From Prauserella muralis (GTDB taxonomy: Bacteria > Actinomycetota > Actinomycetes > Mycobacteriales > Pseudonocardiaceae), in the NCBI RefSeq assembly GCF_003202285.1, contig NZ_MASW01000007.1:580090-644089 (forward strand): a DNA stretch of 64,000 nt, read 5' to 3'. Position 1 is the first letter of the stretch; the number at the start of each line of letters is the position of its first letter. The position numbers and the translations under genes are program-made. The notes beneath the pieces are model-generated. The model was not told the DNA's origin. It did no database searches and was given only the letters and a program-made list of their open reading frames with translations. Below are positions 53,966-62,963 of the stretch, piece by piece.

Positions 53966-54022
53966 GCGAGCCGAAGGTGCCCGCGGGTGCACGATGTGTA
54001 CCCACGGGCACCTTCGGCTCGC
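53966..54022. repeat. 23-bp inverted repeat at a convergent junction (same family as 43.7 kb)
   Basis: Arms 53966-53988 and 54000-54022 match at 22 of 23 positions around an 11-nt loop. The arm centre is GAGCCGAAGGTGCCCG. It separates the SRPBCC gene (+) and steB (-). The core AAGGTGCCC is shared with the cluster at 43711-43849. A bidirectional terminator is likely. Confidence 0.75.
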
Positions 54023-54035
54023 CGCCGGACCGCCG

Positions 54036-54983
54036 TCACTCGCCTCGCTGGTTCACGCCCGGAGCGGGGCTCTCGGCGTTGCCCGCGACGCCGTAGCGAC
54101 CGGCGTTGCCTTCGAGCTGTTCCCGCAGCGCGAGGATCGCCGTGATCCGGCCCGCCGCCGTGCCGACGTTGTCCACAGTGGACAGGATCGAGGTGGCCGC
54201 GGTGTCTGCCCTGGCGACGCCGATGGCTCCGGTGCCCTCGGCGGAGGTGGCGTCACCGGCGAGCACGGTGCCCGCGCCCTGCCGGTCGAGCTGGGTGGCG
54301 AAGCGCGCCAGCGTGGCCGCCCGGTCGCCCGCGCCGTCACCGGCCGCCTTGCCACCGGTGAGCACGAGCGCCAGCTGCCCGGGCTTGACGTCCTGGCTGG
54401 GCTTGATGAACCCGCCGTCGGTGAGTCCGGCCAGCGCCGCCGACAGCTCCGACTGCGACGACTGCGTCTCGGCGCTGTTCTTGTCCAGCATCAGCACGGA
54501 GCCGAACAGGGCACCGGCGAGCGTGCCCGGGTCGCCCGCCGTCGGGAACTGCGCGCCGGCGGGCTGCAGCCGCGTGACGATCTCGCGGAGCTGGTCGGCC
54601 TTGGCCGGGTCGGCGAACGAGTGCGTCAGCTGGACCTCGCCGCTGACGGACGCCCCCGCCTTGCCGATGAGCTCCTTGAGCGCGTCGCGGTCGGCGGGCC
54701 GGGCGTCGGCGGTGGTCACCAGCACGACGGAGCGCTTGTCGAGCAGCCCGGACACCACCTTGCCGCCGACCGAACCCGCGAAGGCATCCGCGTCGGCCAG
54801 CCTGCCGTTGAGCGCGTTGCGTTCGGCCTGCAGGTCGCTGACCTGGGTGGCCAGCTCGCCGCGCTCGTCAGACAGCCCCGACAGCAGCGAGCCGTTGAGC
54901 GCCGTGGAGCCGAGCACGACGCCGACCGCGAGCGCCAGGAACACCGAGGCGATGGAGACGATGTGGTACCGCAGTGAGATCAC
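54036..54983 (-). CDS. steB: MctB/SteB family (DUF3186) membrane-anchored protein
   Basis: 315 aa from GTG 54983 (GTGA overlap with steA). One N-terminal membrane anchor (YHIVSIASVFLALAVGVVLGS), then a coiled coil (DERGELATQVSDLQAERNALNGRL), then a periplasmic alpha/beta domain. The family contains M. tuberculosis MctB (Rv1698), tied to copper export, and I believe C. glutamicum SteB, a cytokinetic partner of SteA; the latter link is from memory. Confidence 0.85.
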   Translation of the reverse strand: MISLRYHIVSIASVFLALAVGVVLGSTALNGSLLSGLSDERGELATQVSDLQAERNALNGRLADADAFAGSVGGKVVSGLLDKRSVVLVTTADARPADRDALKELIGKAGASVSGEVQLTHSFADPAKADQLREIVTRLQPAGAQFPTAGDPGTLAGALFGSVLMLDKNSAETQSSQSELSAALAGLTDGGFIKPSQDVKPGQLALVLTGGKAAGDGAGDRAATLARFATQLDRQGAGTVLAGDATSAEGTGAIGVARADTAATSILSTVDNVGTAAGRITAILALREQLEGNAGRYGVAGNAESPAPGVNQRGE

Positions 54984-56164
54984 GAGAAGAGCCCCTTGAC
55001 CCAGCGTGTGAACGAGTTCCAGGTGTCGGCCACCCAGTCCAGGTAGACGTCCCCGACGTCGGAGACCAGCAGGGCGGCGATGACCACGACGATGGCCGCG
55101 AGCACCAGCAGCACGACGGCGCCGATCGAGACTCTGCTGCGGTGCAGGGTCGCCACCGCCTTGCCGTCGACGAGCTTGGTGCCCAGCTTGAGCCGGGTCA
55201 GGAAGGTCGACGGGTTGGAGCCGGACCGGCCGCGGTCGAGAAACTCCCGCAGGGTGGCCTGGAAGCCGACGGTGACGATGAGTTCGGCCTCGTGCGTGTC
55301 GGCGAGCAGCAGCGCGAGGTCCTCGGCGTTGCCGGACGCGGGGAAGGTGACCGCGCCGATGCCGAGGTCCTGGATGCGCTCGACGCCGGGCGCGTAGCCG
55401 TCGGGCTGGGCCGGGACCACCACCTCGGCGCCCGTCTTCAGTGTGCCTGCCTCGATGCCGTTGGGGTCGCCGACGATGACGTCGGGGGTGTAGCCGTGGC
55501 GGCACAGCGTGTCCGCCGCCGAGTCCACGCCGATCAGCACGGGATTGTGCTCGGCGATGTACTTCTTGAGGCCGCGCAGGTCCTCGGCGTGCCCGTTGCC
55601 GGGCGCCACGACGAGGGCATGCCGTTCGCGCATGAGCACGCGCAGGTCGGGCACCCCGACGCCGTCGAGGATCAGCGTGCGCTCCCTGCGCAGGAACTCG
55701 ATCGTGTTGGCGGAGAACGCCTCCAGCTGCGTCGACATGCCCGCCTTGGCCTCGATCATCAGATCGGCCACGCTGTCGGGCGTCTGCACCATTCCGGACG
55801 CGACCTGCTGCTCGCCGCTGTAGACGGCGCCGTCGAGCACGCGCACGCGGCTGCCGTCCTTGATGCGGCGGAGCACGTCGCTGCCGACGCCGTCGACGAG
55901 CGGGATCCCCGCCCCGACGATGATCTCCGGCCCGAGGTTCGGGAACCTGCCCGAAATGGACGGTGAGCCGTTGACGACGGCGGCCACCTCCGCGCGGACG
56001 AGCGCGTCCGCTGTGGACCGGTCGATGTCCACCTCGTCGAGCACCACGATGTCCCCCGGCCCGACCCTCCGCAGCAGCTCCTTGGTGCGCCGATCGACCC
56101 GGGCGGTCCCGGTGATGCCGGGCAGCGCCTCCTTGGACCGTGCGAGCAGGCCGGTGAGTTTCAT
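54980..56164 (-). CDS. steA: SteA-like cytokinetic ring protein
   Basis: 394 aa from ATG 56164. A large cytoplasmic part (GPGDIVVLDEVDIDRSTADALV; GVDSAADTLCRHGYTPDVIVGDPNGIEAG, resembling thiamine-pyrophosphokinase-like folds) ends in a single membrane helix (SIGAVVLLVLAAIVVVIAALLV) and a short tail. Its neighbour is steB with a 4-bp overlap. In C. glutamicum SteA localises to the septum and works with RipA. The Rv1697 orthologue has the same place. Confidence 0.85.
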   Translation of the reverse strand: MKLTGLLARSKEALPGITGTARVDRRTKELLRRVGPGDIVVLDEVDIDRSTADALVRAEVAAVVNGSPSISGRFPNLGPEIIVGAGIPLVDGVGSDVLRRIKDGSRVRVLDGAVYSGEQQVASGMVQTPDSVADLMIEAKAGMSTQLEAFSANTIEFLRRERTLILDGVGVPDLRVLMRERHALVVAPGNGHAEDLRGLKKYIAEHNPVLIGVDSAADTLCRHGYTPDVIVGDPNGIEAGTLKTGAEVVVPAQPDGYAPGVERIQDLGIGAVTFPASGNAEDLALLLADTHEAELIVTVGFQATLREFLDRGRSGSNPSTFLTRLKLGTKLVDGKAVATLHRSRVSIGAVVLLVLAAIVVVIAALLVSDVGDVYLDWVADTWNSFTRWVKGLFS

Positions 56165-56197
56165 GAGCCGATAGTGACAAACGGGCACACGAATCCG

Positions 56198-56223
56198 CCG
56201 TCGCCACGCCGGAACGGCGACGG
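56198..56223. terminator. Hairpin in the recN-steA gap
   Basis: CCGTCGCC at 56198-56205 pairs with GGCGACGG at 56216-56223 (10-nt loop), between recN (ends 56347) and steA (starts 56164). It lies 124 bp past the recN stop. The 180-bp gap otherwise holds no gene; it may hold the steA promoter. Confidence 0.4.
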
Positions 56224-56346
56224 TTATTGACGTGCGGTGTGTCCGGCTCCACACCGGACGATCATCGCGGCGAGTTCACCCCGCGTAGCCGCGTACAGGG
56301 GAAGCGTTCACCGACCGGGGTGAGGTGCCCGAATCCCGCGGAACGG

Positions 56347-58155
56347 TCACTTGCTGCTCTTGCCGGTGCCTTTCTTCTTGGTCCCACGCCCGGGCTTACC
56401 CGGCTCCGGTGTCGACTTGAACGTCTCGGCGGCGCTGAGCAGCTCCTCGGCGTGCGCGCGGCCGGTCTCGGTCTCCTCCATGCCGGCGAGCATCCGAGCC
56501 AGCTCGGCCACCCGCTCCTCCTGCGCCAGCACGGCGACACCACTGCGGGTGATGCCCTCGGCCGTGCCCTTGTCCACCACGAGGTGACGATCGGCGAAGG
56601 CGGCGACCTGCGGCAGGTGGGTCACCACGAGCACCTGGTGGCTGCGCGCGAGCGTGGCGAGCCGCTTGCCGATCTCCACGGCGGCACGGCCGCCCACCCC
56701 GGCGTCGACCTCGTCGAACACGAGCGTCTGCACGGTGTCGGCGTGGGCGAGCACCACCTCGATCGCGAGCATGACCCGCGACAGCTCACCCCCGGACGCC
56801 GCCTTGTGCACGGGCAGGGCGGGGGCGCCGGAGTGGGCGCGCAGCCGCAGCTCGACGTCGTCGACGCCGTCCGGACCGGCGTGCACGAGATCACCGCCGA
56901 CGCGCAACGCGTGCTCCTCGGCCTGCTCCGCCCGCCTGGCGGTGACGGTGACCTCGACCTCCGCCTGGCCCATGGCCAGCCCCGCCAGCTCCGCGGTGAT
57001 CTCCGTGGCCAGGCGGGCGGCCGCCTCGGAGCGCGCCCGCGACACGGCGGCGGCGTGCCCCGCGAGCTCCGTGGCCAGCTCGTCGCGCCGGGCGGCCAGC
57101 CGCGCCAGCGCCTCGTCGGAGGTGTCCATGCTCTCCAGCCGTTGCCGCGCGTCGTCGGCCCAGGCGAGCACGCCGTCGACGTCGGCGGCGTACTTGCGGG
57201 TGAGCTTCTTGAGCTCGGACTGGCGGGCGAGCACCTGCTCCAGCCGCTCGGGGTCGGCGTCGAGCGTCTCCAGGTAGCCGCCCAGTTCCGAGCCCACGTC
57301 GCCGAGCAGCACGGCGGCCTCGGCCAGCCGGGGCTCCAGGTCCCGCAGCACGGCGTCCTCGGTGCCGGAGAGCCTGCGCCGGGCCTCGGCGACGAGACCG
57401 AGCGCGCCGGGCACGTCCGGGTCACCCTCGGGGGAGCCGGACACGGCCGTCGCGGCGGCGCTCGCCGCGTCGCGCAGCTCGTCGACGGCGGCGAGCCGCT
57501 TGATCTGCTCGGTCAGCTCGGCGTCCTCGCCCGGCTCGGGGTTGACCGCCTCGATCTCGGTGAGGCCGTGCCGCAGCAGGTCGGCCTGCTGGGCCAGCTC
57601 CCGCGACCGGGTGGAGCGCTCCTCCAGCTCGGCGGCGACGGCGAGCCAGTCCTGCCGCACCGCCCGGTAGTCGGCGAGCGGCGAGGCCACCGCATCGCCG
57701 GCGAAGCGGTCGAGCACGGCGCGCTGCTCGGCGGGACGCAACAGGCGGAGCTGGTCGTTCTGCCCGTGCACGGCCAGCAGCTGCTCCGCGAGCTCGGACA
57801 GCACCCCGACGGGGACGGACCGGCCGCCGAGATGGGCGCGGGAGCGGCCGTCGGCGCTCACCGAGCGCAGCGCGATGACGCTGTCGTCCTCGTCGACGTC
57901 GGCCCCCGCGTCGCCGATGATGATCCTGGCCTGCTCGCCGGTGATGTGTTCGAAGCGGCCCTCCACGGTGGCCTTCGCGGAACCGGTCCGCACCTTCGAC
58001 GCCTCGGACCGGCCTCCGGACAGCAGATGGAGCCCGGTGACCACCATCGTCTTGCCGGCACCGGTCTCGCCGGTGACCACGGTGAATCCCGGGTGCAGTT
58101 CGAGCAGGGCGTCCTCGATGACCCCGAGGCCCTGGATGCGCATCTCGGCCAGCAC
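56347..58155 (-). CDS. recN: DNA repair protein RecN
   Basis: 602 aa from GTG 58155 (ATG 58143 is an alternative). Walker A is TVVTGETGAGKTMVVTGLHLL; the C-terminal half contains the ABC signature SGGELSRVMLAIEVVLA and Walker B TLVFDEVDAGVGG. The central part is coiled coil. RecN is a cohesin-like SMC protein in double-strand-break repair. A basic tail (GRGTKKKGTGKSSK) ends it. Confidence 0.94.
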   Translation of the reverse strand: MLAEMRIQGLGVIEDALLELHPGFTVVTGETGAGKTMVVTGLHLLSGGRSEASKVRTGSAKATVEGRFEHITGEQARIIIGDAGADVDEDDSVIALRSVSADGRSRAHLGGRSVPVGVLSELAEQLLAVHGQNDQLRLLRPAEQRAVLDRFAGDAVASPLADYRAVRQDWLAVAAELEERSTRSRELAQQADLLRHGLTEIEAVNPEPGEDAELTEQIKRLAAVDELRDAASAAATAVSGSPEGDPDVPGALGLVAEARRRLSGTEDAVLRDLEPRLAEAAVLLGDVGSELGGYLETLDADPERLEQVLARQSELKKLTRKYAADVDGVLAWADDARQRLESMDTSDEALARLAARRDELATELAGHAAAVSRARSEAAARLATEITAELAGLAMGQAEVEVTVTARRAEQAEEHALRVGGDLVHAGPDGVDDVELRLRAHSGAPALPVHKAASGGELSRVMLAIEVVLAHADTVQTLVFDEVDAGVGGRAAVEIGKRLATLARSHQVLVVTHLPQVAAFADRHLVVDKGTAEGITRSGVAVLAQEERVAELARMLAGMEETETGRAHAEELLSAAETFKSTPEPGKPGRGTKKKGTGKSSK

Positions 58156-58202
58156 GCCACCACCGTAGCGGCACCCTCCGACACCCCGGCGCCCCGACTC
58201 AC

Positions 58203-59159
58203 TCAGGACAGGTGGTCGGGCCCCTCGGTGCTCCGTCCGAGGCGGTCGTGGCGCTCCCGCCAGCTCTTGACCGGCAGCGAGAACTTCTGCACCAGCCGGT
58301 CGGTGAAGGGGCCGTCCCACAGCCGCGCCAGCAGCACCGGGGTCTTCCCGGCGACCACCTCCACGCGTGCGCCCCGGTCGAGCTCGACGTGGCGCAGCCC
58401 GTCGCACGTGAGCACCGCCGGCGAGCCGTAGGGGTCGACCTGCACGGTGATCACCGAGGCGCGCGAGACCACCAGCGGCCGGGAGAACATGGCGTGCGCG
58501 TTGCTCGGCACCACCAGCAGCGCCTCGACGTCCGGCCAGACCACCGGACCGCCTGCCGAGAACGCGTACGCGGTGGAGCCGGTGGGCGTCGAGCACAGCA
58601 CGCCGTCGCAGCCGAAGGACGACACGGGCCTGCCGTCGACCTCGATGAGGGCGTCGAGGATGCGCTCGCGGGTGCTCTTCTCGACGCTGGCCTCGTTGAG
58701 CGCCCACGTGCGGGCCACGACCTGGCCGTGCAGGGTCACGGTGACGTCGACCGTCATCCGCTCCTCGATGCGGTAGCTGCCCTCCACCACGCGGTCGACC
58801 GTGTCGTGCAGTGCGTCGGAGTCGGCCTCGGTGAGGAACCCGACCCGGCCCAGGTTGACGCCCAGCACGGGCACCCCGGCGGGGCGGGCCAGCTCCGCCG
58901 CCCGCAGCAGCGTGCCGTCGCCGCCGAGCACGAGCACCAGCTCCACACCCTCGGCGGGACGGTCGACGGGGGCGACGACCGTGCATGGCACGTCCTCGTC
59001 GCCGCCGGCGATGAGCGAGAGCACCTCGTCGTCGGTGACGCGCAGCCAGATCCCGGCGGAGGCCAGCCGTTTGGCGACGTCCCGGGCGGCGCCGCGCGTG
59101 GCATCGCGGTCGGGGTGCACGACCAGCAGCACTTCGCGCTTGTCGGACGGGGTGCTCAC
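58203..59159 (-). CDS. nadK: NAD kinase
   Basis: 318 aa from GTG 59159 (GTGA overlap with tlyA stop). LVLVLGGDGTLLRAAELA (GGDG), NLGRVGFLTEAD and CSTPTGSTAYAFSAGGPVV are the NAD kinase signatures. It phosphorylates NAD to NADP. The tlyA-nadK-recN order is conserved in actinobacteria. Confidence 0.95.
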   Translation of the reverse strand: MSTPSDKREVLLVVHPDRDATRGAARDVAKRLASAGIWLRVTDDEVLSLIAGGDEDVPCTVVAPVDRPAEGVELVLVLGGDGTLLRAAELARPAGVPVLGVNLGRVGFLTEADSDALHDTVDRVVEGSYRIEERMTVDVTVTLHGQVVARTWALNEASVEKSTRERILDALIEVDGRPVSSFGCDGVLCSTPTGSTAYAFSAGGPVVWPDVEALLVVPSNAHAMFSRPLVVSRASVITVQVDPYGSPAVLTCDGLRHVELDRGARVEVVAGKTPVLLARLWDGPFTDRLVQKFSLPVKSWRERHDRLGRSTEGPDHLS

Positions 59160-59971
59160 GATGGCCCCTCCCGGACGGCGGCACGGACCAGCTCCTCCAG
59201 CCCGGCGGGTTCGGAATCCTCGGTGGTGCGGCTGAGCCACGCGAAGTACTCGACGTTGCCGGACGGGCCCGGCAGGGGGCTGGCGACCACCCCACGGGCG
59301 CGCAGGCCCAGCGTGGCGGCCTCGCCGAGGACGTCGAGCACGGCCTGGGCGCGCAACTCCGGGTCGCGCACCACGCCGCCGCTGCCGAGGCGGTCCTTGC
59401 CGACCTCGAACTGGGGCTTGACCATGGGCAGCAGGTCGGCGCCCTGCGCCGCGCAGGCGGCGAGCGCGGGCAGCACGAGCCGCAGCGAGATGAACGACAG
59501 GTCGGCCACGACGAGGTCGACCTGCCCGCCGATCTGTTCCGGCGTCAGGTTGCGCACGTTCGTCTTGTCCAGCACCACGACACGGTCGTCGGTCTGCAGC
59601 CGCCAGTCGAGCAGGCCACGGCCGACGTCCGCGGCCACGACGGTGCGCGCACCCTCGCGCAGCAGCACGTCGGTGAAGCCGCCGGTGGAGGCGCCCGCGT
59701 CGAGGCAGCGCCTGCCCCGCACCGTCAGTCCCCGCGGGGCGAACACCCGCAGTGCGCCGAGCAGCTTGTGGGCGCCGCGGGAGGCCCAGCCGGGGTCGTC
59801 GCCGGCACGCACGACGATGGGCGCGTCGAGCTCGACGCCGGTGGCCGGTTTGCTGGCCACCATCCCCCGCACGGTCACCTTGCCTTCGCTGATGAGCGAG
59901 CTGGCGTGCTCCCTGGACCTCGCGAGGCCCCGGCGCACCAGTTCGGCGTCAAGGCGCGCCCTGCGTGACAC
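59156..59971 (-). CDS. tlyA: TlyA family rRNA (2'-O-cytidine) methyltransferase
   Basis: 271 aa from GTG 59971. N-terminal S4 domain (RLDAELVRRGLARSREHASSLI...KVTVRG), then a Rossmann methyltransferase with CLDAGASTGGFTDVLL (SAM loop), DVGRGLLDW and VADLSFISL. In mycobacteria TlyA methylates 16S C1409 and 23S C1920. It is preceded by the small gene at 59974. Confidence 0.94.
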   Translation of the reverse strand: MSRRARLDAELVRRGLARSREHASSLISEGKVTVRGMVASKPATGVELDAPIVVRAGDDPGWASRGAHKLLGALRVFAPRGLTVRGRRCLDAGASTGGFTDVLLREGARTVVAADVGRGLLDWRLQTDDRVVVLDKTNVRNLTPEQIGGQVDLVVADLSFISLRLVLPALAACAAQGADLLPMVKPQFEVGKDRLGSGGVVRDPELRAQAVLDVLGEAATLGLRARGVVASPLPGPSGNVEYFAWLSRTTEDSEPAGLEELVRAAVREGPS

Positions 59972-59973
59972 GC

Positions 59974-60192
59974 CTAGACCTTGTCGATGCTCGACAGCGC
60001 CACGGCGAGTTCGGTGTGCACCGCGTCGAAGCGCTCGACGTGTTCGGCCAGCGGCAGGTCTTCGAGCTCGTCGAGCCCGGCGATGGCCTCTTCGATGCCG
60101 GCCCGGGGGTCGGTGTCCTGCGGCGCAGGCCCGGACATTCCGGGTGGCGGTCCGGGCACGGGCCGCGGTGCGGGATCGCTCTGTTCGTGCAC
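59974..60192 (-). CDS. Small conserved protein upstream of tlyA
   Basis: 72 aa. Pro-rich N-terminal half, acidic helical C-terminal half (GIEEAIAGLDELEDLPLAEHVERFDAVHTEL). The stop lies immediately before the tlyA start, at the position of M. tuberculosis Rv1693. Function unknown. Confidence 0.75.
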   Translation of the reverse strand: MHEQSDPAPRPVPGPPPGMSGPAPQDTDPRAGIEEAIAGLDELEDLPLAEHVERFDAVHTELAVALSSIDKV

Positions 60193-60233
60193 CCCACAAC
60201 GCTAACCGATCGCGGCGGGGCGTGGCGGGCGCC

Positions 60234-61232
60234 TCAGCCCAGTTTCAGCTCGGCGAGTGTGGCGGCCGCCTGGTCGTCGGCGGCACGCACCGTGGCGAGG
60301 TCCGACTCCCAGGCCGCCGCGCACAGGGCTCGCAGCAGGTCGGCGGCGTCCCGGCCGCCTGCACTGCGGACCACGAGCGCGGAGCCGCCGGGTTCGACCC
60401 GCCAGCCGGGCCGGGGGCCGATCTCCAGCTCGTCCGCCTTCCCGGCGAGCGCCGCCAGGTCGGCGGCCACGTAGCGGGGGCGTTCGGCCGGTCCCGCCGC
60501 GAGCAGGTCGGCGGCCGTGGTGACACCGGTCAGCACGGCCAGGGAGGCCACGCCCGCCGCGACCGCGCCCGCGATGTCGGTGTCGAGGCGGTCGCCCACG
60601 ACGAGCGGGTCAGCCGCCTGGGCCGACTCGGCGGCGAAGTGGAACAGCGGCGGCTGAGGCTTGCCGGCCACGAGCGGTTCCCGGCCGGTGGCGGCGCGCA
60701 GGGCCGCCACCATCGCGCCGTTGCCGGGCAGCTGGCCGCGTTCGGTGGGCAGGGTGGCGTCGAGGTTGCAGGCGACCCAGAGGGCGCCGGAGCGGATCGC
60801 GACGCAGGCCTCGGCGAGGTCGGGCCACGCCGTCTTCGGGGAGTGTCCCTGGACGACGGCGGCGATCTCGTCGCCGACCTTGCGCACGGACCGCAGTCCG
60901 GCACCGTCGACCTCGGCTGCCAGCGAGCCGGTGCCGACGACGAGCACGTTCGCGCCGTCGGCGACGCGTTCGCGCAGCAGCCGTGCCGCCGCCTGGGCAC
61001 TCGTGCTGACCTCGCCGGGATCGGCGGGGACACCGAGCGAGCGCAGGTGGTCGGCGACCTCGGCCGGAGCCTTGGAGGCGTTGTTGGTGACGAACCGGAC
61101 CGGGGTACCGCGTTCCCGGACTCGGCCGATCGCCTCGGCCGCGCCGGGAATGGGGCGGGCGCCGTGGTAGACCGTGCCGTCCAGGTCGAGCAGGACGGCG
61201 TCGTGGCGGTCGAGCAGGGCGGCGTCACTCAC
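60234..61232 (-). CDS. HAD-superfamily subclass IIA phosphatase
   Basis: 332 aa from GTG 61232. Motif I is VLLDLDGTVYHG, motif II RFVTNNASK, motif IV VVGDRLDTDIAGAVAAG. It resembles NagD/p-nitrophenylphosphatase-like enzymes; Rv1692 at the same location has been described as a glycerol-phosphate phosphatase. The C-terminal ~70 residues form an extra helical domain (ELEIGPRPGW...). Overlaps the upstream gene by 8 bp. Confidence 0.88.
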   Translation of the reverse strand: MSDAALLDRHDAVLLDLDGTVYHGARPIPGAAEAIGRVRERGTPVRFVTNNASKAPAEVADHLRSLGVPADPGEVSTSAQAAARLLRERVADGANVLVVGTGSLAAEVDGAGLRSVRKVGDEIAAVVQGHSPKTAWPDLAEACVAIRSGALWVACNLDATLPTERGQLPGNGAMVAALRAATGREPLVAGKPQPPLFHFAAESAQAADPLVVGDRLDTDIAGAVAAGVASLAVLTGVTTAADLLAAGPAERPRYVAADLAALAGKADELEIGPRPGWRVEPGGSALVVRSAGGRDAADLLRALCAAAWESDLATVRAADDQAAATLAELKLG

Positions 61233-62679
61233 CGGCGAGCTCCGTGGCGCGCTCGGCGGCGTCGGTCTCCTCCTCGGCGTCGGCCTCGGCGGCGTTGAGG
61301 AACCAGCGCACGGCCTCGTCCCGGCGGCCGGCCGCGGCCAGGTTGTCGGCGTAGGCGTAGAAGAGGCGCGCGCTCCACGGTTGCGGGTTGCGCGGGTCGA
61401 GGTCGTCGCCCTGCAGGGCCACGACGGCGGCGTCGAGCTGGCCCAGGTCACGCCGGGCGCCTGCCGCGACGATGCGCAGCTCGACGGCCACCTCCTTGGG
61501 CAGGGTGCTGGAGTCGGTCTCCTTGGCGATGTCCAGCGCGCGTTCCGGCCTGCCGAGCGCACGCTCGGCGTCGGCGATGACGGCGACGTGGGCGTCGGTG
61601 CGGGTCATTCTGCGGACGGCCCGCAGCTCCGTCAGCGCCTCCGACCAGTTGCCCGCGTGGTAGGCGGCCAGGCCGGCAGCCTCGCGCACCACGGGGATGC
61701 GGGAGGCCTTGGTCTTGGCGTAGCGGGCGTGGGCGAGCGCGGCCTCGGGGTCCTCGTCAATGAGCTGGCCCGCCGCGACGAGGTGCCTGCCGATGCGTTC
61801 GGCGAGGTCCTTCGGCAGCGACCGCAGCTCCCTGCGGGCCTCCGGGTCCAGGTCGCTGTACTGCACGTCCTCGGGCAGCTCCGGCGCCTGCAGCAGGTCG
61901 CGCGCCACCGCTTCGTCGCCGCGCGGTTCCTGCTGGGGCCGATCGGCCGAGCGAGGGCGGGGATGCTCCCGCTGGGGACGTTCGTCGCGCCGGGGGCGGT
62001 CCTCCCGGGGGAACCGGCTTCCGGTGCGGGGCCGCTGATCCCGGCCGCCACGGTCGTCGCGGCGGGAGTGGTCGTCCCGGCGGGGCCGGTCACCCTGGTG
62101 GGACCGTTCATCCCGGCGGGGCCGTTCACCCTGGTGGGACCGGTCGTCGCGGCCGGGCCGGTCGTCGCGGCGGGGCCGGTCACCCTGGCGGAACCGGTCG
62201 CCCTGGCGTCCGCGGTCGTCGCGCCCGAACCGGCCTTCACCGCGTGGCCCTTCGTCGCGGCGGGGCCGGTCGCTCTGGCGGAACCGGTCGTCGCGACCGG
62301 GCCGGTCGTCGCGGCGGGGCCGGTCACCCTGGCGGAACCGGTCGTCCCGGCGAGGCCGGTCGCTGCGGGCGAACCGGTCGTCACCACGGGAGCGGTCACC
62401 CCGGGGGTGGCGCTCACCTCGCCCGCGTTCGTCACGGCGGCCACGGTCGTCCCGGCCGGGCCGATCCTCACGTGAACGGTTGTCGCGGCGGTCGAAGGAC
62501 CGCCCTTCGCGGTACGGCTTGTCGCCACGGGACCGATCGTCCCGGTACCCGCCGTGGCCGCCGGTCTTTCCGCCGGATCGGCGGTCGTCGCGGCGCTGTC
62601 CGCGACTGTCATCGTGACGACGTTGCGGTCGAGCCGACTCACCGTCGTCCTTCGAGTCGCGCCGACCGAACTCGGACAC
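61225..62679 (-). CDS. TPR-like protein with an Arg/Asp-rich repetitive N-terminal half
   Basis: 484 aa from GTG 62679 (AGGAGG 4 bp upstream). Residues ~1-265 are a low-complexity tract of RRDDRFRQGDRP-type units, with about 20 near-repeats of RPRRDDR. Residues ~270-480 are helical TPR-like repeats (EDPEAALAHARYAKTKASRI; NWSEALTELRAVRRM). RGG/RD-rich tails often bind RNA or phase-separate (inference). It is the Rv1691-type position, next to the rrn operon. Confidence 0.8.
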   Translation of the reverse strand: MSEFGRRDSKDDGESARPQRRHDDSRGQRRDDRRSGGKTGGHGGYRDDRSRGDKPYREGRSFDRRDNRSREDRPGRDDRGRRDERGRGERHPRGDRSRGDDRFARSDRPRRDDRFRQGDRPRRDDRPGRDDRFRQSDRPRRDEGPRGEGRFGRDDRGRQGDRFRQGDRPRRDDRPGRDDRSHQGERPRRDERSHQGDRPRRDDHSRRDDRGGRDQRPRTGSRFPREDRPRRDERPQREHPRPRSADRPQQEPRGDEAVARDLLQAPELPEDVQYSDLDPEARRELRSLPKDLAERIGRHLVAAGQLIDEDPEAALAHARYAKTKASRIPVVREAAGLAAYHAGNWSEALTELRAVRRMTRTDAHVAVIADAERALGRPERALDIAKETDSSTLPKEVAVELRIVAAGARRDLGQLDAAVVALQGDDLDPRNPQPWSARLFYAYADNLAAAGRRDEAVRWFLNAAEADAEEETDAAERATELAGE

Positions 62680-62721
62680 CTGTCCTCCTGATGAAGCACA
62701 CTATGGATGTAGACATGCGGA

Positions 62722-62763
62722 AGGCCCGTCAGAGTTGGCCTCACGACCAACCCTAACGGGCCT
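62722..62763 (-). terminator. Terminator of the rRNA operon
   Basis: AGGCCCGTCAGAGTTGG (62722-62738) pairs with CCAACCCTAACGGGCCT (62747-62763) at 15 of 17 positions around an 8-nt loop, starting 15 bp after the mature 5S end on the minus strand. Confidence 0.8.
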
Positions 62764-62777
62764 CCCTCTAGGTAAAG

Positions 62778-62896
62778 TTCGGCGGTGTCCTACTCTCCCA
62801 CACCCCTGCGGGTGCAGTACCATCGGCGCTGGTGGGCTTAGCTTCCGGGTTCGGAATGGGACCGGGCGTTTCCCTCACCGCTATCACCACCGAAAC
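62778..62896 (-). rRNA. rrf: 5S ribosomal RNA
   Basis: About 119 nt. Read on the minus strand it begins GTTTCGGTGGTGATAGCG and contains the conserved CCCATTCCGAACCCGGAAG and AGTAGGACACCGCCG. The ends are approximate to a few bases. It is the promoter-distal gene of an rrn operon entering from the right. Confidence 0.97.
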
Positions 62897-62963
62897 ACTG
62901 TGAAACAGCCACGCGGGGTGTTTCGTGGTGGTGTTTCAGGATCGTAGAGTGGGTGCGTAGCAT

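Noticed and set aside
61900..62600. CRISPR array or satellite repeat
   Set aside because: Repeated units are multiples of codons in the frame of the Arg/Asp-rich protein, with no unique spacers.
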